64,000 nucleotides of DNA from Trichoplusia ni. Taxonomy: Eukaryota > Arthropoda > Insecta > Lepidoptera > Noctuidae. The DNA is taken from the NCBI RefSeq assembly GCF_003590095.1, contig NC_039478.1, positions 3,038,001-3,102,000 of the forward strand, given 5' to 3'. The notes under the pieces are model-generated. The model was given only the letters and a program-made list of their open reading frames with translations. It was not told where the DNA came from and did no database searches. The position numbers were made by a program, and so were the translations under genes. Shown one piece after another: positions 43,119 to 55,200 of the stretch; position 1 is the stretch's first letter, and each line of letters starts with the position of its first letter.

Positions 43119-45601
43119 TTGTCAATGGCGTTAAAGAAACATAGCAAGGCTAATGTTCTGCATTCGTATTCGTTTAGATAAGTTGACATAATTGATATTG
43201 TTCAACATGTTTGCCTATACCTACAAGTTAATGTGTATCTCACAGAACTATATTAATATACAAAAAAAAATGTGTTCTTTTAGTAATAGTATCAACAAAA
43301 TCTTTTTTGTCCGGCATTTTTTGGAAAATCTTGTTTATTGCTTGTGCTTTCTTCTATGTTTGGGTAGTAAATTATAAATCTTACCTACTACCGAATTTTA
43401 ATTGCGACTTTGATTGAATGACTGGAATATTAACAACCAACCACAGTTATTTACTGTTTATAATGTATTTTACACAAAATTATCTTATTTTTTGTACATT
43501 GTCTTACATCAAATCTGATAAATGCTTATCAATATAGTTCTGTGAGCTTGTTCTCTATATGTTATTATTGAAGCTATGGGGATGTTAACTATATATAAAA
43601 AGTTGAAAACTATTAAATCTATCATTAAGATTATAAAAAATAGTACATGTAACATTTTTTATTATTTCATCAACAAATATTTTATTGGGCGATCATATTC
43701 TCTAACCTAGGATTCTGTCCGAAAACATGACGCATAAGTAAATGACAAAGCAATTTCTCAAACTCTATAAAAGTAGTATTTTCTATTTTGACAGGCCAAA
43801 AAAAAACTAATCTATTATTTTATGAAAGTTTAATTTCACACGGCCCTTTGTCTGTAAAGTTTCCAGTTTCCTATTGAGATAAAACTTTGTATACACATTA
43901 CATGTATATTATGATATTAGTGACATTGAGCTGATCTGAGGCTGAATCTGAAAGGTGGCCATAAGAGATCTGCAATAAAACCGCCCAAAACTGGATAATA
44001 TATTTGAGATTAATATTAATCGTCACAAGGCAGAAATGTAATAAATAATTTATGTAGTCAACTTCCCCTTAAAAAAAAGGTTTTATTTAATATAGATGTT
44101 TCAAGCACTTTTAAAACGTTACAGTGGTAGCTTTAGGTGCGATTCGAAAATGTTATTTCTATGGAAAAGAACCGGCAAGAAACACCATCTAACGAGTGTT
44201 AACATAGTTCCTAGTACTCAGTACAGACATTAGTTTAATCTTGTTGTAATGTATTGTTGTGCACTAACAGTATTATTTATCTTGACATTACACAAAGAGG
44301 TTGAATAAGATAAATATTTTAATTTTGTTAAAGCTTGGCTGTAAAGATAGATATATTTTTAATAAAGTTTTGAATTTTTGATTGAAGTTCGTTTTGCTTT
44401 AGTTAGTAAAAGAAGTGATCGTTGCTCTCAGAAACTTTTTAAAATGCTTTGGGTTATTATTTTTTTAGTTGTCCAGTTAATTAGTAATAGTGTGTATATA
44501 TGTATATTATGATTATGTGCATTAAAATCATACAGTTGTTTGTGTTTAAAAAATGTACGCTCTTTTATTCGACTATTTTGATTTCTTGTTATAAACGGCA
44601 ATGGTATCAAAATTGGTTAAATTGTGAAAGCTATTTCATTTAACTAGAATAATTGTGTTTGTTCTGTTATTGTGTAACCAAATCTCGTAAAACAAAACTT
44701 ATGCAATTTTGACATATTTTGGGTCAACTTGATATGACAATGTTTTTCTTATATAGTACAGTTTAATTATAAAACGCCAAAATCCACAAAGTGGTACCAA
44801 AGTACCAGTGATAGTATGTATAGGTAGTTTGATGTCTGTTATAAATAGGCACAAATATTCAGCAACAACGATTTTTGTAATGTGTTCTGCGTTTGTAGCT
44901 GTTGCGATTTTCACTAAAACGAATGTAAATATTGCAATTTTTATATGTTTAAATAAATGTTACGCCAAAGCAATTATTTATTTGTCTGCCTGCTGGAGCC
45001 TAGTTACCTTGTTAAACCGACTGTGCGCGACGTTTCCCACCCCTGCATAGGACAAGCACTAGGTGTGATCCACGTGAATCATGAATGTTTGTGAAGCCCA
45101 CCACAAAGTTGGATCTTCAGTGCGGAAAAGTGTTATTAAAAAGTCGTGGCAGCTTTAGTTAGTATTCGAATTCGGCTAAAAAAGTACTTTAATTACATTT
45201 CAGCTTTTGGATGCGAATTTCTACCAATTCGCCATGTTTGTTGTTTTAGTTAAAAAGTATTCTAACATACAAGAGCGTTAAACTATTTGGGTGGTAAGGA
45301 AACATACTATATTTCATGCTGTTATTTGTACAAAGTTACATCTAAACAACTTTTGTCGGTTCAGTATTTACTTACTGAAGTCCAAGTCAAATCAAATTTT
45401 TCAACGAAAATGAACATTTTATCGATCCGTTAATGTATTTATTTGCCTACTATAAAACCTTTTCCCAAAAAAACGGCTTATTTAATAACGTCAATCATAA
45501 CTTGTCAACTTGTGTAATATTCAAATAATGATGAAAAAAGTATTTTGAATACATAGCCTGTGATTTTCCTGCCCTTTGCTAGTATATTTTACTAGAAACA
45601 A

Positions 45602-48600
45602 ATGTCTTTTAACATCCATAAGTACTTAACTGTCTGGTTGGTGTGCCTACTTCTATTGATACAAACGAAAAAGCCGAACAGTAAGCGTCAGCAAGCGGTG
45701 TGGCGTCTTGAGTGTGAACTGGGCATGATCGCGGATCCTGACTGTCCTGTAGACGGTGGATGGTCGTCATGGAGCGTCTGGTCCTCTTGTCAGGGAGCCT
45801 GTGATGATGTAGGCCATCGTCGCAGAACCAGAGAATGTATCAACCCGCCACCCTCTCAAGACGGAGCATCTTGTGGCGGCCCCGACGAACAATCCGAAGT
45901 GTGTTTCCTTACCAACTGTACTGCTGCCAATTTTCGATCTCTCGTCAATGGAGACTCGGCAAGAATGTCAGCCTTACACCAATTAGAAGCAGTCCCTGCG
46001 CTCATGGAACGTTGTCTACAGATGGAGTGTCCATTTGAAGCTATCGAAGCTGCCCTGGCCTATGATAATACGTGGCAACTGAATTCTGAATCCCTCTGGA
46101 ATGCCTTACAATGCGTGAAACGTAACTTAGGCTGTCCTATAGCCGGCGAGTGGGGGGCATGGGCCGCCTGGTCAGCTTGTGGTGCTCGATGTGGAAGAGG
46201 TTTGAAATGGAGACTAAGACGGTGCGACACACCTGCACCTTCAGACGCTCATTTCGGTTGCACTGGCACTCCATTACAAGCAGAAAATTGTGTAGGTGAT
46301 CAATGTGCCATTAGTGACTCCGGAGGCAGTTGGGGAGAATGGAGCGCATGGTCTCAGTGCTCAGAAAAATGCGGAGCGGGTGTAAGGCGACGAAGAAGAG
46401 TCTGCCACGAGACAGATACCCCGCCCACGGCCGGCGCATGGGGGACTCATTGCCGAGGGCAACATGATCAGCTAGAAGTTTGCGAGAACAGTGTATGCTG
46501 CCTTGATGGTGGATGGTCGGGTTGGGGTAGTTGGGGTCCATGCTCGAAAACCTGCGGAGCTGGTCGACGGTCTAGGACAAGGACATGCACCCGACCCATT
46601 CCACAAGGTGGAGGCGCGGCGTGCGTCGGGCCGAGGACTGAAGTTGGAACCTGCCACTTGGTACCCTGTGACGTTTTCTCGCACATGGTTGCTATCTTCC
46701 ATGGTGAATCATCACTTTACTACAACTTTGAGAACAAACGTGCAACGCTCTATCACTTTTTTATAAGATTTACGCCTTTTTCTCCGCACGGAACCTTGGT
46801 ACGTAGAGAAACTGGACAGAAGTCGTTCATTCGCCTCAGTCTCCAAAAATGGCATGTCTGCCTGGATGCATGTGGAGCTACTCGTTCCTGCTGTCTTCCC
46901 AGAAGTTGTTCACACACAAAACTAGAGCCGGCACAATGGCACACTGCACTCGTCACTGTTACTAGTGAGTCAGCTGTAGTTAGATTAGATGACGCTACTA
47001 TGAGCGTAAGATCCGTTTGGCCATGTAATCCCGAATTACCCGACGATAAGATGAAGATTTACGTAGGAGAAAGGCTACACGGACAAGTTCAAGAGTTGAT
47101 ATTGAATTTTATTCCTTTGAACATGATTATAAGTCGTAACCAAAGATCTAGAAAGACTGATTTCCACCCAGTAGCAGCTGCAAACATTGCTTACGAGAGA
47201 GCTAGTACTGAAGAAGCCTATTTACCACTTAGCGACGACCAGTACCTGCGCTTACCTTGCTATCAGAATCAAGATGAATGGCGACTTGAATTAACTTTAA
47301 AAACGAAGAAGGAAGCTGGAACCATATTATTTTTGAAAAACGATCAGAATACTAACTGGTTACATTTATATTTGCAAAATATGAGACTTAAATTAAAGCT
47401 TGCCCTTGGAAGTTTTAGGTCCGAAAGTAGCAGCACCGCTGAATGCTCTGCGGATCAGTGGTTTGATGTGGCTTTGTCTAAGAAGCAAGAAACAAATGCA
47501 ATCGAAGCGTCTATTAACGCTGGAGAACGAATGCACGTGCTATTTGAGGAAGAAGTTTCTAGAAGGAGACGCGAGCTTATCCAAACTACTGCCAACCAAT
47601 CAGGGACTAGCACTAAGAATGTTGATGTGTCAAAACCAATCGTCTCCACTCTGTGTACAGATGAATTCTTCATAGGTGGAGTTCCCAACTTTGTTAAAAA
47701 ACACATCAAAACCGAAGATTTTACTTCATTATCTGGAGTTATAGCATCGATTAGTCTTAATGGTGCTCTTTTAGATATACACGACTACAGTATTGAGCGA
47801 TACAAAGATGATAAAGTTCAGGTATCATCCAAGACGGCAAGTGTATCGGGGTCCTATCATGAAACAGCTTGGGGCAAATCAAACCGATTAAATCTAACCT
47901 GTCTTCATGCCAGGACTGTCAGGTCACCACATGAAGCTAGTTGGCTTTTCTTAGATACTGCCGTTAGCGGAGTTTTGAGAGACAAAACTGTAAGATCTAT
48001 CGACGATGGTCGAGTACTCCGGCTTGTAGCCACAGCTGATAACGATTTGAGAGGATTTTATACGTGTCGAGCGCATAGTAACAGGCGCACTCGAAACATA
48101 GTGACATACGGCGTGTTAGGAAAGATACAATATAAGCTGACTGGACCTGACACAACGACAGCAATCGCTGTAGTTACTACACTTTTCCTCGTCCTAGGAA
48201 CTCTAACCTGGCTTGTGATTGAAGGTGTTCATGACATCCGAAACGGCTATGGGTTCTTTAGAGATGCGCATTTGTCGCCAAATGAAGAGGCCGAAGCTGT
48301 GTGCAGATATATTGATCAGAATATGAATTTGATAAGTTCTAAGAGCGCTGCTAAGATAGCTAAAGCGAAAGCTAGGAGGAGGGGCAGGCAACTAGCGAGT
48401 AGATCTAGCTTCGCCGCACAGGAGCCTCAAGGTCTGATGGAGGAGAACTTGCAGCCAGAGCAAAGTGAGAACACGATGAGTGAGCCAGAGGGTCTGCCAG
48501 CTCTGCCTGAGGTGAAGAGCTCGGGGCCGGAACCATCCCAGAATATATACAGACTCGAGCCGTGTTACATGAGTTCACCCCGCCACGACTCATTATCCTC

Positions 48601-48862
48601 TCCAAAGGACAGAGACAGCTCATCATCCTCCTTTGATTTAGTCTCGCCAAAAGTACTTTGTTCTCGACTGCTACTCTCGACCAAGCGGACAACTTCCAGG
48701 GAAAGTGTCATCTCTAAGAAGAGAACCACTAGAACGACTGTAACTTCCTCGTTGCGAAGAGGCAGGTTCAATCTCACTACGATTAAGTCTTCGGGTTACG
48801 TTAATCAATCACCTGCTCAAAGAATTCTTAAGAAATTCTACGAGCTAAAGAGTGATGATTAA
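45602..48862 (+). CDS. Transmembrane protein with four thrombospondin type-1 repeats, LamG-like and Ig-like domains (single exon)
   Basis: One frame of 1086 codons ends TAA-TAA. Residues 8-21 are a hydrophobic signal sequence. TSP1 repeats lie at about 50-106, 182-235, 243-300 and 303-356, marked by WSSWSVWSSC, WGAWAAWSAC, WGEWSAWSQC and WSGWGSWGPC with CGxG and paired Cys. The tryptophan spacing fits C-mannosylation. A Cys-bearing helical linker (107-178) splits repeats 1 and 2. Residues about 363-505 and 540-735 look like two LamG/concanavalin-like modules, and 750-835 an Ig-like domain (LNLTCLHA, W781, LRGFYTCRA). A membrane span (about 853-875) precedes a 210-residue Ser/Arg-rich cytoplasmic tail. 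The protein should be a type I surface receptor or adhesion protein, perhaps binding matrix or guidance ligands. I cannot name an orthologue. A single-exon coding region is unusual for such a modular protein. An upstream leader intron is possible. The start is supported by the signal peptide. Confidence 0.87.
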   Translation: MSFNIHKYLTVWLVCLLLLIQTKKPNSKRQQAVWRLECELGMIADPDCPVDGGWSSWSVWSSCQGACDDVGHRRRTRECINPPPSQDGASCGGPDEQSEVCFLTNCTAANFRSLVNGDSARMSALHQLEAVPALMERCLQMECPFEAIEAALAYDNTWQLNSESLWNALQCVKRNLGCPIAGEWGAWAAWSACGARCGRGLKWRLRRCDTPAPSDAHFGCTGTPLQAENCVGDQCAISDSGGSWGEWSAWSQCSEKCGAGVRRRRRVCHETDTPPTAGAWGTHCRGQHDQLEVCENSVCCLDGGWSGWGSWGPCSKTCGAGRRSRTRTCTRPIPQGGGAACVGPRTEVGTCHLVPCDVFSHMVAIFHGESSLYYNFENKRATLYHFFIRFTPFSPHGTLVRRETGQKSFIRLSLQKWHVCLDACGATRSCCLPRSCSHTKLEPAQWHTALVTVTSESAVVRLDDATMSVRSVWPCNPELPDDKMKIYVGERLHGQVQELILNFIPLNMIISRNQRSRKTDFHPVAAANIAYERASTEEAYLPLSDDQYLRLPCYQNQDEWRLELTLKTKKEAGTILFLKNDQNTNWLHLYLQNMRLKLKLALGSFRSESSSTAECSADQWFDVALSKKQETNAIEASINAGERMHVLFEEEVSRRRRELIQTTANQSGTSTKNVDVSKPIVSTLCTDEFFIGGVPNFVKKHIKTEDFTSLSGVIASISLNGALLDIHDYSIERYKDDKVQVSSKTASVSGSYHETAWGKSNRLNLTCLHARTVRSPHEASWLFLDTAVSGVLRDKTVRSIDDGRVLRLVATADNDLRGFYTCRAHSNRRTRNIVTYGVLGKIQYKLTGPDTTTAIAVVTTLFLVLGTLTWLVIEGVHDIRNGYGFFRDAHLSPNEEAEAVCRYIDQNMNLISSKSAAKIAKAKARRRGRQLASRSSFAAQEPQGLMEENLQPEQSENTMSEPEGLPALPEVKSSGPEPSQNIYRLEPCYMSSPRHDSLSSPKDRDSSSSSFDLVSPKVLCSRLLLSTKRTTSRESVISKKRTTRTTVTSSLRRGRFNLTTIKSSGYVNQSPAQRILKKFYELKSDD

Positions 48863-49004
48863 TAAATGAAAGTGATTAGTTGATTTTAATTTTAAGCTTC
48901 AATTACTTTTAATACAAAGATTAAATACTTTGCACATATTAATTTAGACTTCCTTCTTAGGTCATTTAACAAATAAGTTCTTAACTATTATGTTATGTTA
49001 CTGC

Positions 49005-49036
49005 AATAAACATGTTCCTTTTTAATCGTAAATAAA
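49005..49036 (+). terminator. Two AATAAA poly(A) signals after the thrombospondin-repeat gene
   Basis: AATAAA occurs at 49005-49010 and again at 49031-49036, 140-175 bases after the stop codon. That is a normal position for 3' end formation. Confidence 0.55.
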
Positions 49037-52033
49037 ACAGAAGTTCTGGTTCTAAATATTTATTATAATTTACTTGTATTACATATTATAATTTACTTAA
49101 ATTTTAATAACATCAGTGACAAAATAATATAAATAGAGAACAACCATATTTGGCAGCCAAATACGATCGATGATTGTTTAAGATTATTTTTTATTACATG
49201 ATAAAATTCTGGCTATAAAAATAAATGGCACCAAATACTTTTGTAGTAAGTTCATAAGTCTAAAATACAGAATTCGAGTACTTTATATAAATAATAAATA
49301 GGATAGGAATTAATTAAAGTATGTCTTTTATACGCTAGGTGGAAACATGCCGTATTTGTTAATGACTTCCCATACTCGCTACATTTACATTCTTGGAAAG
49401 AGCTTTTCGAATGTCAAGTTATCTTATTATAAGGAATATGGTAGTAATACCCTTGACTCAGTCACAGCCGTAGCCTCAATGTCCTGGGAGGAAATGAGAG
49501 AAAAAGAGAGAATATAAACTAAACAAAATAATTTAGAAGTACAGGCAAAAATATATCATTAAATATGATGAGATGCTAGTATCCATTGTTATATCCGGAA
49601 TTTAAATCTGTATTTAAATCGAAATAGGCCATATTTTTCAGAGAAATAATTTGATATAACATCTACAGCACTTACATTCAGATAGTTTATTAAATTCGGC
49701 TATATAAATGTTACACAAACATTGATTAATTTTAAACTCCGAAACTTTCCTCCAAATATTCCATTTCTATCTACTTAAATATGAAAGGATAATGCAAATA
49801 ATACGTCTTTTATATATCAAATGCAGAATATAAAAAAAAATATTACAACTATAATTTAAAGACTCACAAATCAAATTGACTATTTTTCTCGAAGGCTATA
49901 CCAATTGTATTCTTAGTGACTAGAATAGACAGAATGAGGTTATCATAACTATTTATAAACTAAGAAACATTTATAGTTATTGGTTGTAATGAGCCAAAAG
50001 TTTTTTTTTTATATTCGCGGGCTAAATGCTTTTGTCTTTTAAAACTACTTTATAAAAAGTAAAACATCTATTTGGCACTAAGATTTTTCCTGTATCGTTC
50101 GTTATTTGATTTTAAAATAAAAAGGAAATTTAGGTTAGTTTTCTATATACCTATAGAAACCAATAACTATCATGTCTCTTTCATAGGAATTGAATGCTAG
50201 GACACCTATAAAAGATAATTACATTTATTTAAACATTAATTAGTCGAGAAATACATTCATGAAGTATTTATTTACTGGATATGCTTATACGTTGCCGATT
50301 TATTTAATATGTTATTTTGATGTAAGTTGTAATGAAAGGAAGTAAGTATACAACGGTACACTTCAGTTAATTAGTTAAGCATATAATCGCAGTGAAAAAA
50401 TACTTGTAATATAAACACTTAGGCTACGTATAGACCTTGGACGCTTAGCGCGCGATACGTTCGTATAAGACTTGTTAAATTAAACAAGTCTATTTGTTCT
50501 TAAATACACTACTTTGATGGAAACACATTCCAGATCGAATCATATTTTAACTGGTAACATTTTAGATTCAAATACCTTCCAGGTGATTTTTCGTCCTAGG
50601 TAAAAACGTACCCCTAGTGGTAACATAGCCTAAAACAGTCATTCTACTTACGGAAACACATTGATACGTATGTAATGAACAAATCTATCTTCCCATTTGT
50701 CAGAGAAGCGGTTTCAACAACAAATGTGTTTATTACAGACATATTGACAAAAATTGTGCGAAAATTGTATCTTAATACTATTCACGGTATATTTAGGTGC
50801 TGCACGAGCTACTACGATACAAAGTGTATGTTTACTATTTCGTAATAATGAATTAATGTATAACACATAGAGTATTTCAAAGTTTATTATATCAACAATT
50901 TTTAAAATTGTAGTCTTAATCTGAGATTTTTCGTTACAATGCGAATTAGCAACCAATTCTTTATTCAACAATTTATTTGGTATAAACTGTGCTTGGTAGT
51001 GTTTCTAACAAACGTTTGTCCGTAGATTCATATTATTAGTTGTTATTTAGTCCAATTTTCAAGTACTGCTGCTTATTTTGTGAATTTTAATGATAAGAAT
51101 AAATTATTCTCGGATGTTAGCAGTGATAACTGTTATTTAATTAGAAGTTCAATGTCCTTTATAATAGTGATTTCATTCAACGTGAACTTGGTCTTAATTA
51201 CTAGATGTTATTTTTGTTCCAGTAAGCTGTATTTTCAAGTTGCTAGCATAAAATTGAATAGGGAGTAATTGTATGAGTGCGTCATTATGCTATGTTGAGA
51301 TTTCTATTTATTATTTTAGTAGGATTTATATTGACTTGTACGATTGTATGGCACTTTATACAGTTCATTTTGTACTGTGACTTAGTCCGTGTTTGAGTTT
51401 TGGTCAATTTAATTGACGTTACATTATTGTTATATCTGTAGTTGTAATCCATGAGTATTCGAGTAGCCCACAGTTCTTAACAAATTAAATAATAGTGACG
51501 CGAAAATAAAAAGTACGCGCGTACGTCAACAATGTAAAAATATAAAATATAAATGGAAAAACAAAAGTAAATAGTCAACATTTACATAATTGATATAAAT
51601 AGCCTAAAATATCCACAATTTATTAAATAATCTATAAAAAATAAGGAGTTATACGTAGAAGTAAGTATTTCCAATTCACTGTAAGGGGTGTTATTTTTTT
51701 TCCTGTATCAAGAACTGTGAGTGAAAGGTATTCTCCTTGGTTTGGCGTCCAAAGTTTGGCAAGAATTAATAGGCTTGTTACTTAGAAATAGTTGCTATAC
51801 GATCGCGGTTACCAAAAACAGAATTCTGTACTTATGAGGGTTTAATCATGCGATTTTCGCCCGTATGACGTCAGTATGAGTGCAAGTGACGCAAACGCTT
51901 CAGTTGCAAAGTACGCTCAAACACACGCATATTTCAGAACACTCTGCATATTAGATCATTTTAATGCGTTTATTATATACGTTAAAGTTTTTGCAGTACT
52001 ATGTTTCAGGAGTCAGGTAACCGCGATTACTAC

Positions 52034-52176
52034 CAGGGATGTTAGGGAGCTCCATAATCGTAACCAAAATAACCCGAAACATACGGATAATTCGAAGTAA
52101 TTTCATATCCGTATCCGGTATTAATCGTTCCTTTATCCGTATCCGAAATTTTATATCTATATCCATAACATCCCTG
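52034..52176. mobile_element. 143-bp MITE with CAGGGATGTTA termini (hAT-like)
   Basis: The ends are CAGGGATGTTA and TAACATCCCTG, perfect 11-base terminal inverted repeats. The core is made of TATCCGTATCCG-type repeats. A CAGGG end suits hAT-type elements. An 8-base target duplication is not clear in the flanks. Confidence 0.6.
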
Positions 52177-52224
52177 TTTTACACGTATAGAAACTAGAGG
52201 CCTTTACTTTGTTATTCAGCGCAT

Positions 52225-55200
52225 TTAGTCGCAATGGATGCGAGAGCGAGCCGCCTTCCTGCGCTGGTGACGGGGGTCGTCGCATGGGGTCTGCCTCTTG
52301 TAGTACAAGGCTGTAACCAGTACAGCGATGCTCAGAACGGTGGATATGAAGAAGTTTGCCATCAGCTTGAGGTCTCCAGAGTCCACGTAGACGGTGAAGA
52401 TACGGGCTGGAAAAAAAATAGAGGGATTGTTTTGAAAACTATACATTTTTTTTTTCATACTTTAATTCATCTTAAATTTATTGATATAAAAACTATGTCT
52501 ACTACTATTATAATTTAGCATTGTGAAAACTGTATAGCCCCCGCTGTCCGAATGGCTAATCGAGTTCGTCTCATGTCAAATCTTGCGAGAAAGAGTTATC
52601 ACATAGAGGCTTATGATTAGGTACTAATATGTTTATACTAGTATGTTTTTCATTATGATCAGTCTTTCTGAAACCATGTGAAAGCAGGATATGTTTTAGC
52701 GCACCATTGCACTATGAATCTGAAGAAGAAACCTTAGTAATAGTAGTTCAGTACTTACATAGGTTAGTCGTGATGGATATGATCCAAGTAGTCAGGGATA
52801 CAGCGTCAGCATTCTCGGCCTTGATAATCCCGTACATGTAGGAGATCTTAGCGAAGCCACTGAGTGGTGGGCAGAGCGGCTGGAAAATTATTAAGGAATA
52901 GTTAATAACACGTTTATGAACATTGCCCTTCTTCTGTCGCTTTGAGGCATTGCTTGACTGATTAAGCCGAATTAATCGTAATAGCTCAAGATGAAATGGT
53001 GTTTTGTAAAGGCATTGGAAACAATTGATGGCAATAATTTGGATAGAATTAAATAAGGAGTACATGGGTCAATAGCTCTATTATAAGAGAATACAATTAA
53101 TATAATATTGTTTTAACAACAAAAACATTCAAAGCAACTTCAAAAAACTACCAAGCCAAACTTGACAATATGAGCGTCCAATGAAAAAATGATCAACGAA
53201 ATCGGTTCGAAGTTCTGAGGTTCGAATTCAGAACATAGCCGTTTTGAAATCGGTTAAATGCTTAAGAGAAATCTTAATTTCATCGTTTTCTTACTGATTA
53301 GACAAGTTTAAAAACGTCTTTACTCTAATTATTCCAATCAACGATCGATGTCTATGACCTTTCTGTGATAATAGCTTCGAAACAAAACAACGGTTTTATC
53401 GAATGATAATGAGCTGTGGCACATTACCATACAGACTGAGTGTCAATCATAGTACTTAGTTGTTATTCCAGAGATTGACATACATAATAGCAATCTGTAA
53501 CGCGGAAATAAACTCTCAGCCAGAATCGTACCAGATTGGACAATAATTCGCATCAATGTTATCGCTTAAACTTAATATCTGTGAACAATTTTTATGTTCA
53601 TTTGGCAACAACGCAGTTGTATAGGCCAGAACAAATTCTTGGTGAGAATGAAATTAAATAGTTTTAACACTTTTTAATGCTCTACATTCTATAGGAATTT
53701 TGGAAAAGTACCCTGGCCTTGGTGTTGATTTACGTTACTATTCTTATATTTTTTTAAGACTTCAGTTTTGGGCACATGTAACACATTTGTGAATTGAATT
53801 CGTCCTTAGAAGAAAACTAAAGAACCGGAAAAAATTGTCGGACTTGCAACACTATGGGATCTGTAGAAATAGTTAGTCTATTACCAAATCAGGTTAAACT
53901 TATGAACGTGCCAAACCTTTGCTTAAAAATATTTTACACTTTTTATTATTTGTTTTTAGCATTAAAACAAATCATCTGTAAAAAATATTTGTTAGTTAGT
54001 TGTACAGACAGAGGTTCCTCAGTAATAAGGCTTTAGTCTTTACGTTTTGGGTGAGAAACCCAAAAACTACAGAAAAATTAACTAACCAAATGCATTCATC
54101 TACAATTTTACCTGTTACAAATACAAATGAAAATATACGAAGCATAAATCACCCAGAAGGCGCAACAAAATAGAATCAGTAACAAGATCTTCGGGGACAT
54201 AATAGCCACGATTGACTGTAAATTGCAGGACGGAACCGCAGTTTGCGACACGTGTAAAGGAGATCCCGTATACTCAGCTATACTCTGCACGGGATGTTGC
54301 TCATTCATCACCCTAACACGTTTCAATTTAGAGAAGGAATGGCAGTTTCCATCAAGGTGAAGAAAAGTGTAGTGCAAAATTAGTACAACAATGCCTTCCT
54401 CATATCCCTCATTAATATTTAAGTGGTAGAATAAAATTGATAGGCTAACTAAATACTAAATCAAACAGTCTTGGTAAACCAATAAATATGCTAGTTTACA
54501 TCACCATGGTCATCGTCCTACCCTTTTCTAAACTATGATGGGTTCGGCTCCCAGTCTAACCAGATGCAGCTATGTACCAGTGTTTTACAAGAAGCAACTG
54601 CCTATCGGACCTACTCAACCTTGTGACCCGGGCAACACGATACCCCTTAGTTAGACTAGATGTCAGACTTTTTAGCTTAACAACCGTAACGACTGTCAAA
54701 GATGTATGAATAGTCAGGACCCACAATTTAAAGTGCATTCCGAAACACGGAGGAACTCGTTATGACAAAGATGGTCACCCATCTACGGACTACGGATTAC
54801 ATTTTTATTATTTAAGTATGTATTAGTATTATATTTTGGTACAAAAACGTGTTTAACCTTTCTTTATCATATTTTTATAATAACTATCGTGAGACTGATT
54901 CATTATTAAATGATGTAACGGTTTACTCACGCGTATTTATCGGGTGGCCCGACTAGTTTCGGACCCAATCGGAGTCCTTAATCATGAGCAGACGCGGCGG
55001 GATCGCGAGTCTTTATCATTTTAAAATATCCTTAATTTCAGAGATCACTTCTTGCATATCCATGCAAAAGCGGAAAACAAGTCTACCACATGTTTGTAAA
55101 CAATCACTTGCGATACGTTACAAGTAGATACTTAACATCTATCATCATCCGATCACCTCGAACTTTCAATTGAGTGCAACAAGTCACTTAAAATATGCAA

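Larger units (their letters stand above)
41343..45601. other. Intergenic region between LETMD1 and the thrombospondin-repeat gene
   Basis: No gene is seen. It holds the LETMD1 3' UTR, a 320-bp MITE (42799-43118) and a weak SINE-like fragment near 45020-45110. It also holds the presumed promoter and 5' leader of the next gene. A TTTTACTAG just before the start codon could be a splice acceptor for a leader intron. Confidence 0.6.
48863..52224. other. Convergent intergenic region, 3' sides of two genes
   Basis: The region lies between the ends of the TSP1-repeat gene and the SLC66A3-like gene. It contains their 3' UTRs and a 143-bp MITE near 52034. I see no other gene. A TTTATT at 51619-51624 (AATAAA on the minus strand) is a possible poly(A) signal for the SLC66A3-like gene, about 600 bases past its stop. 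Confidence 0.5.

Noticed and set aside
44699..45050. Small frames upstream of the thrombospondin-repeat gene
   Set aside because: They are short, hydrophobic by AT-richness, and without homology or splice continuity to the main frame; at most leader sequence.
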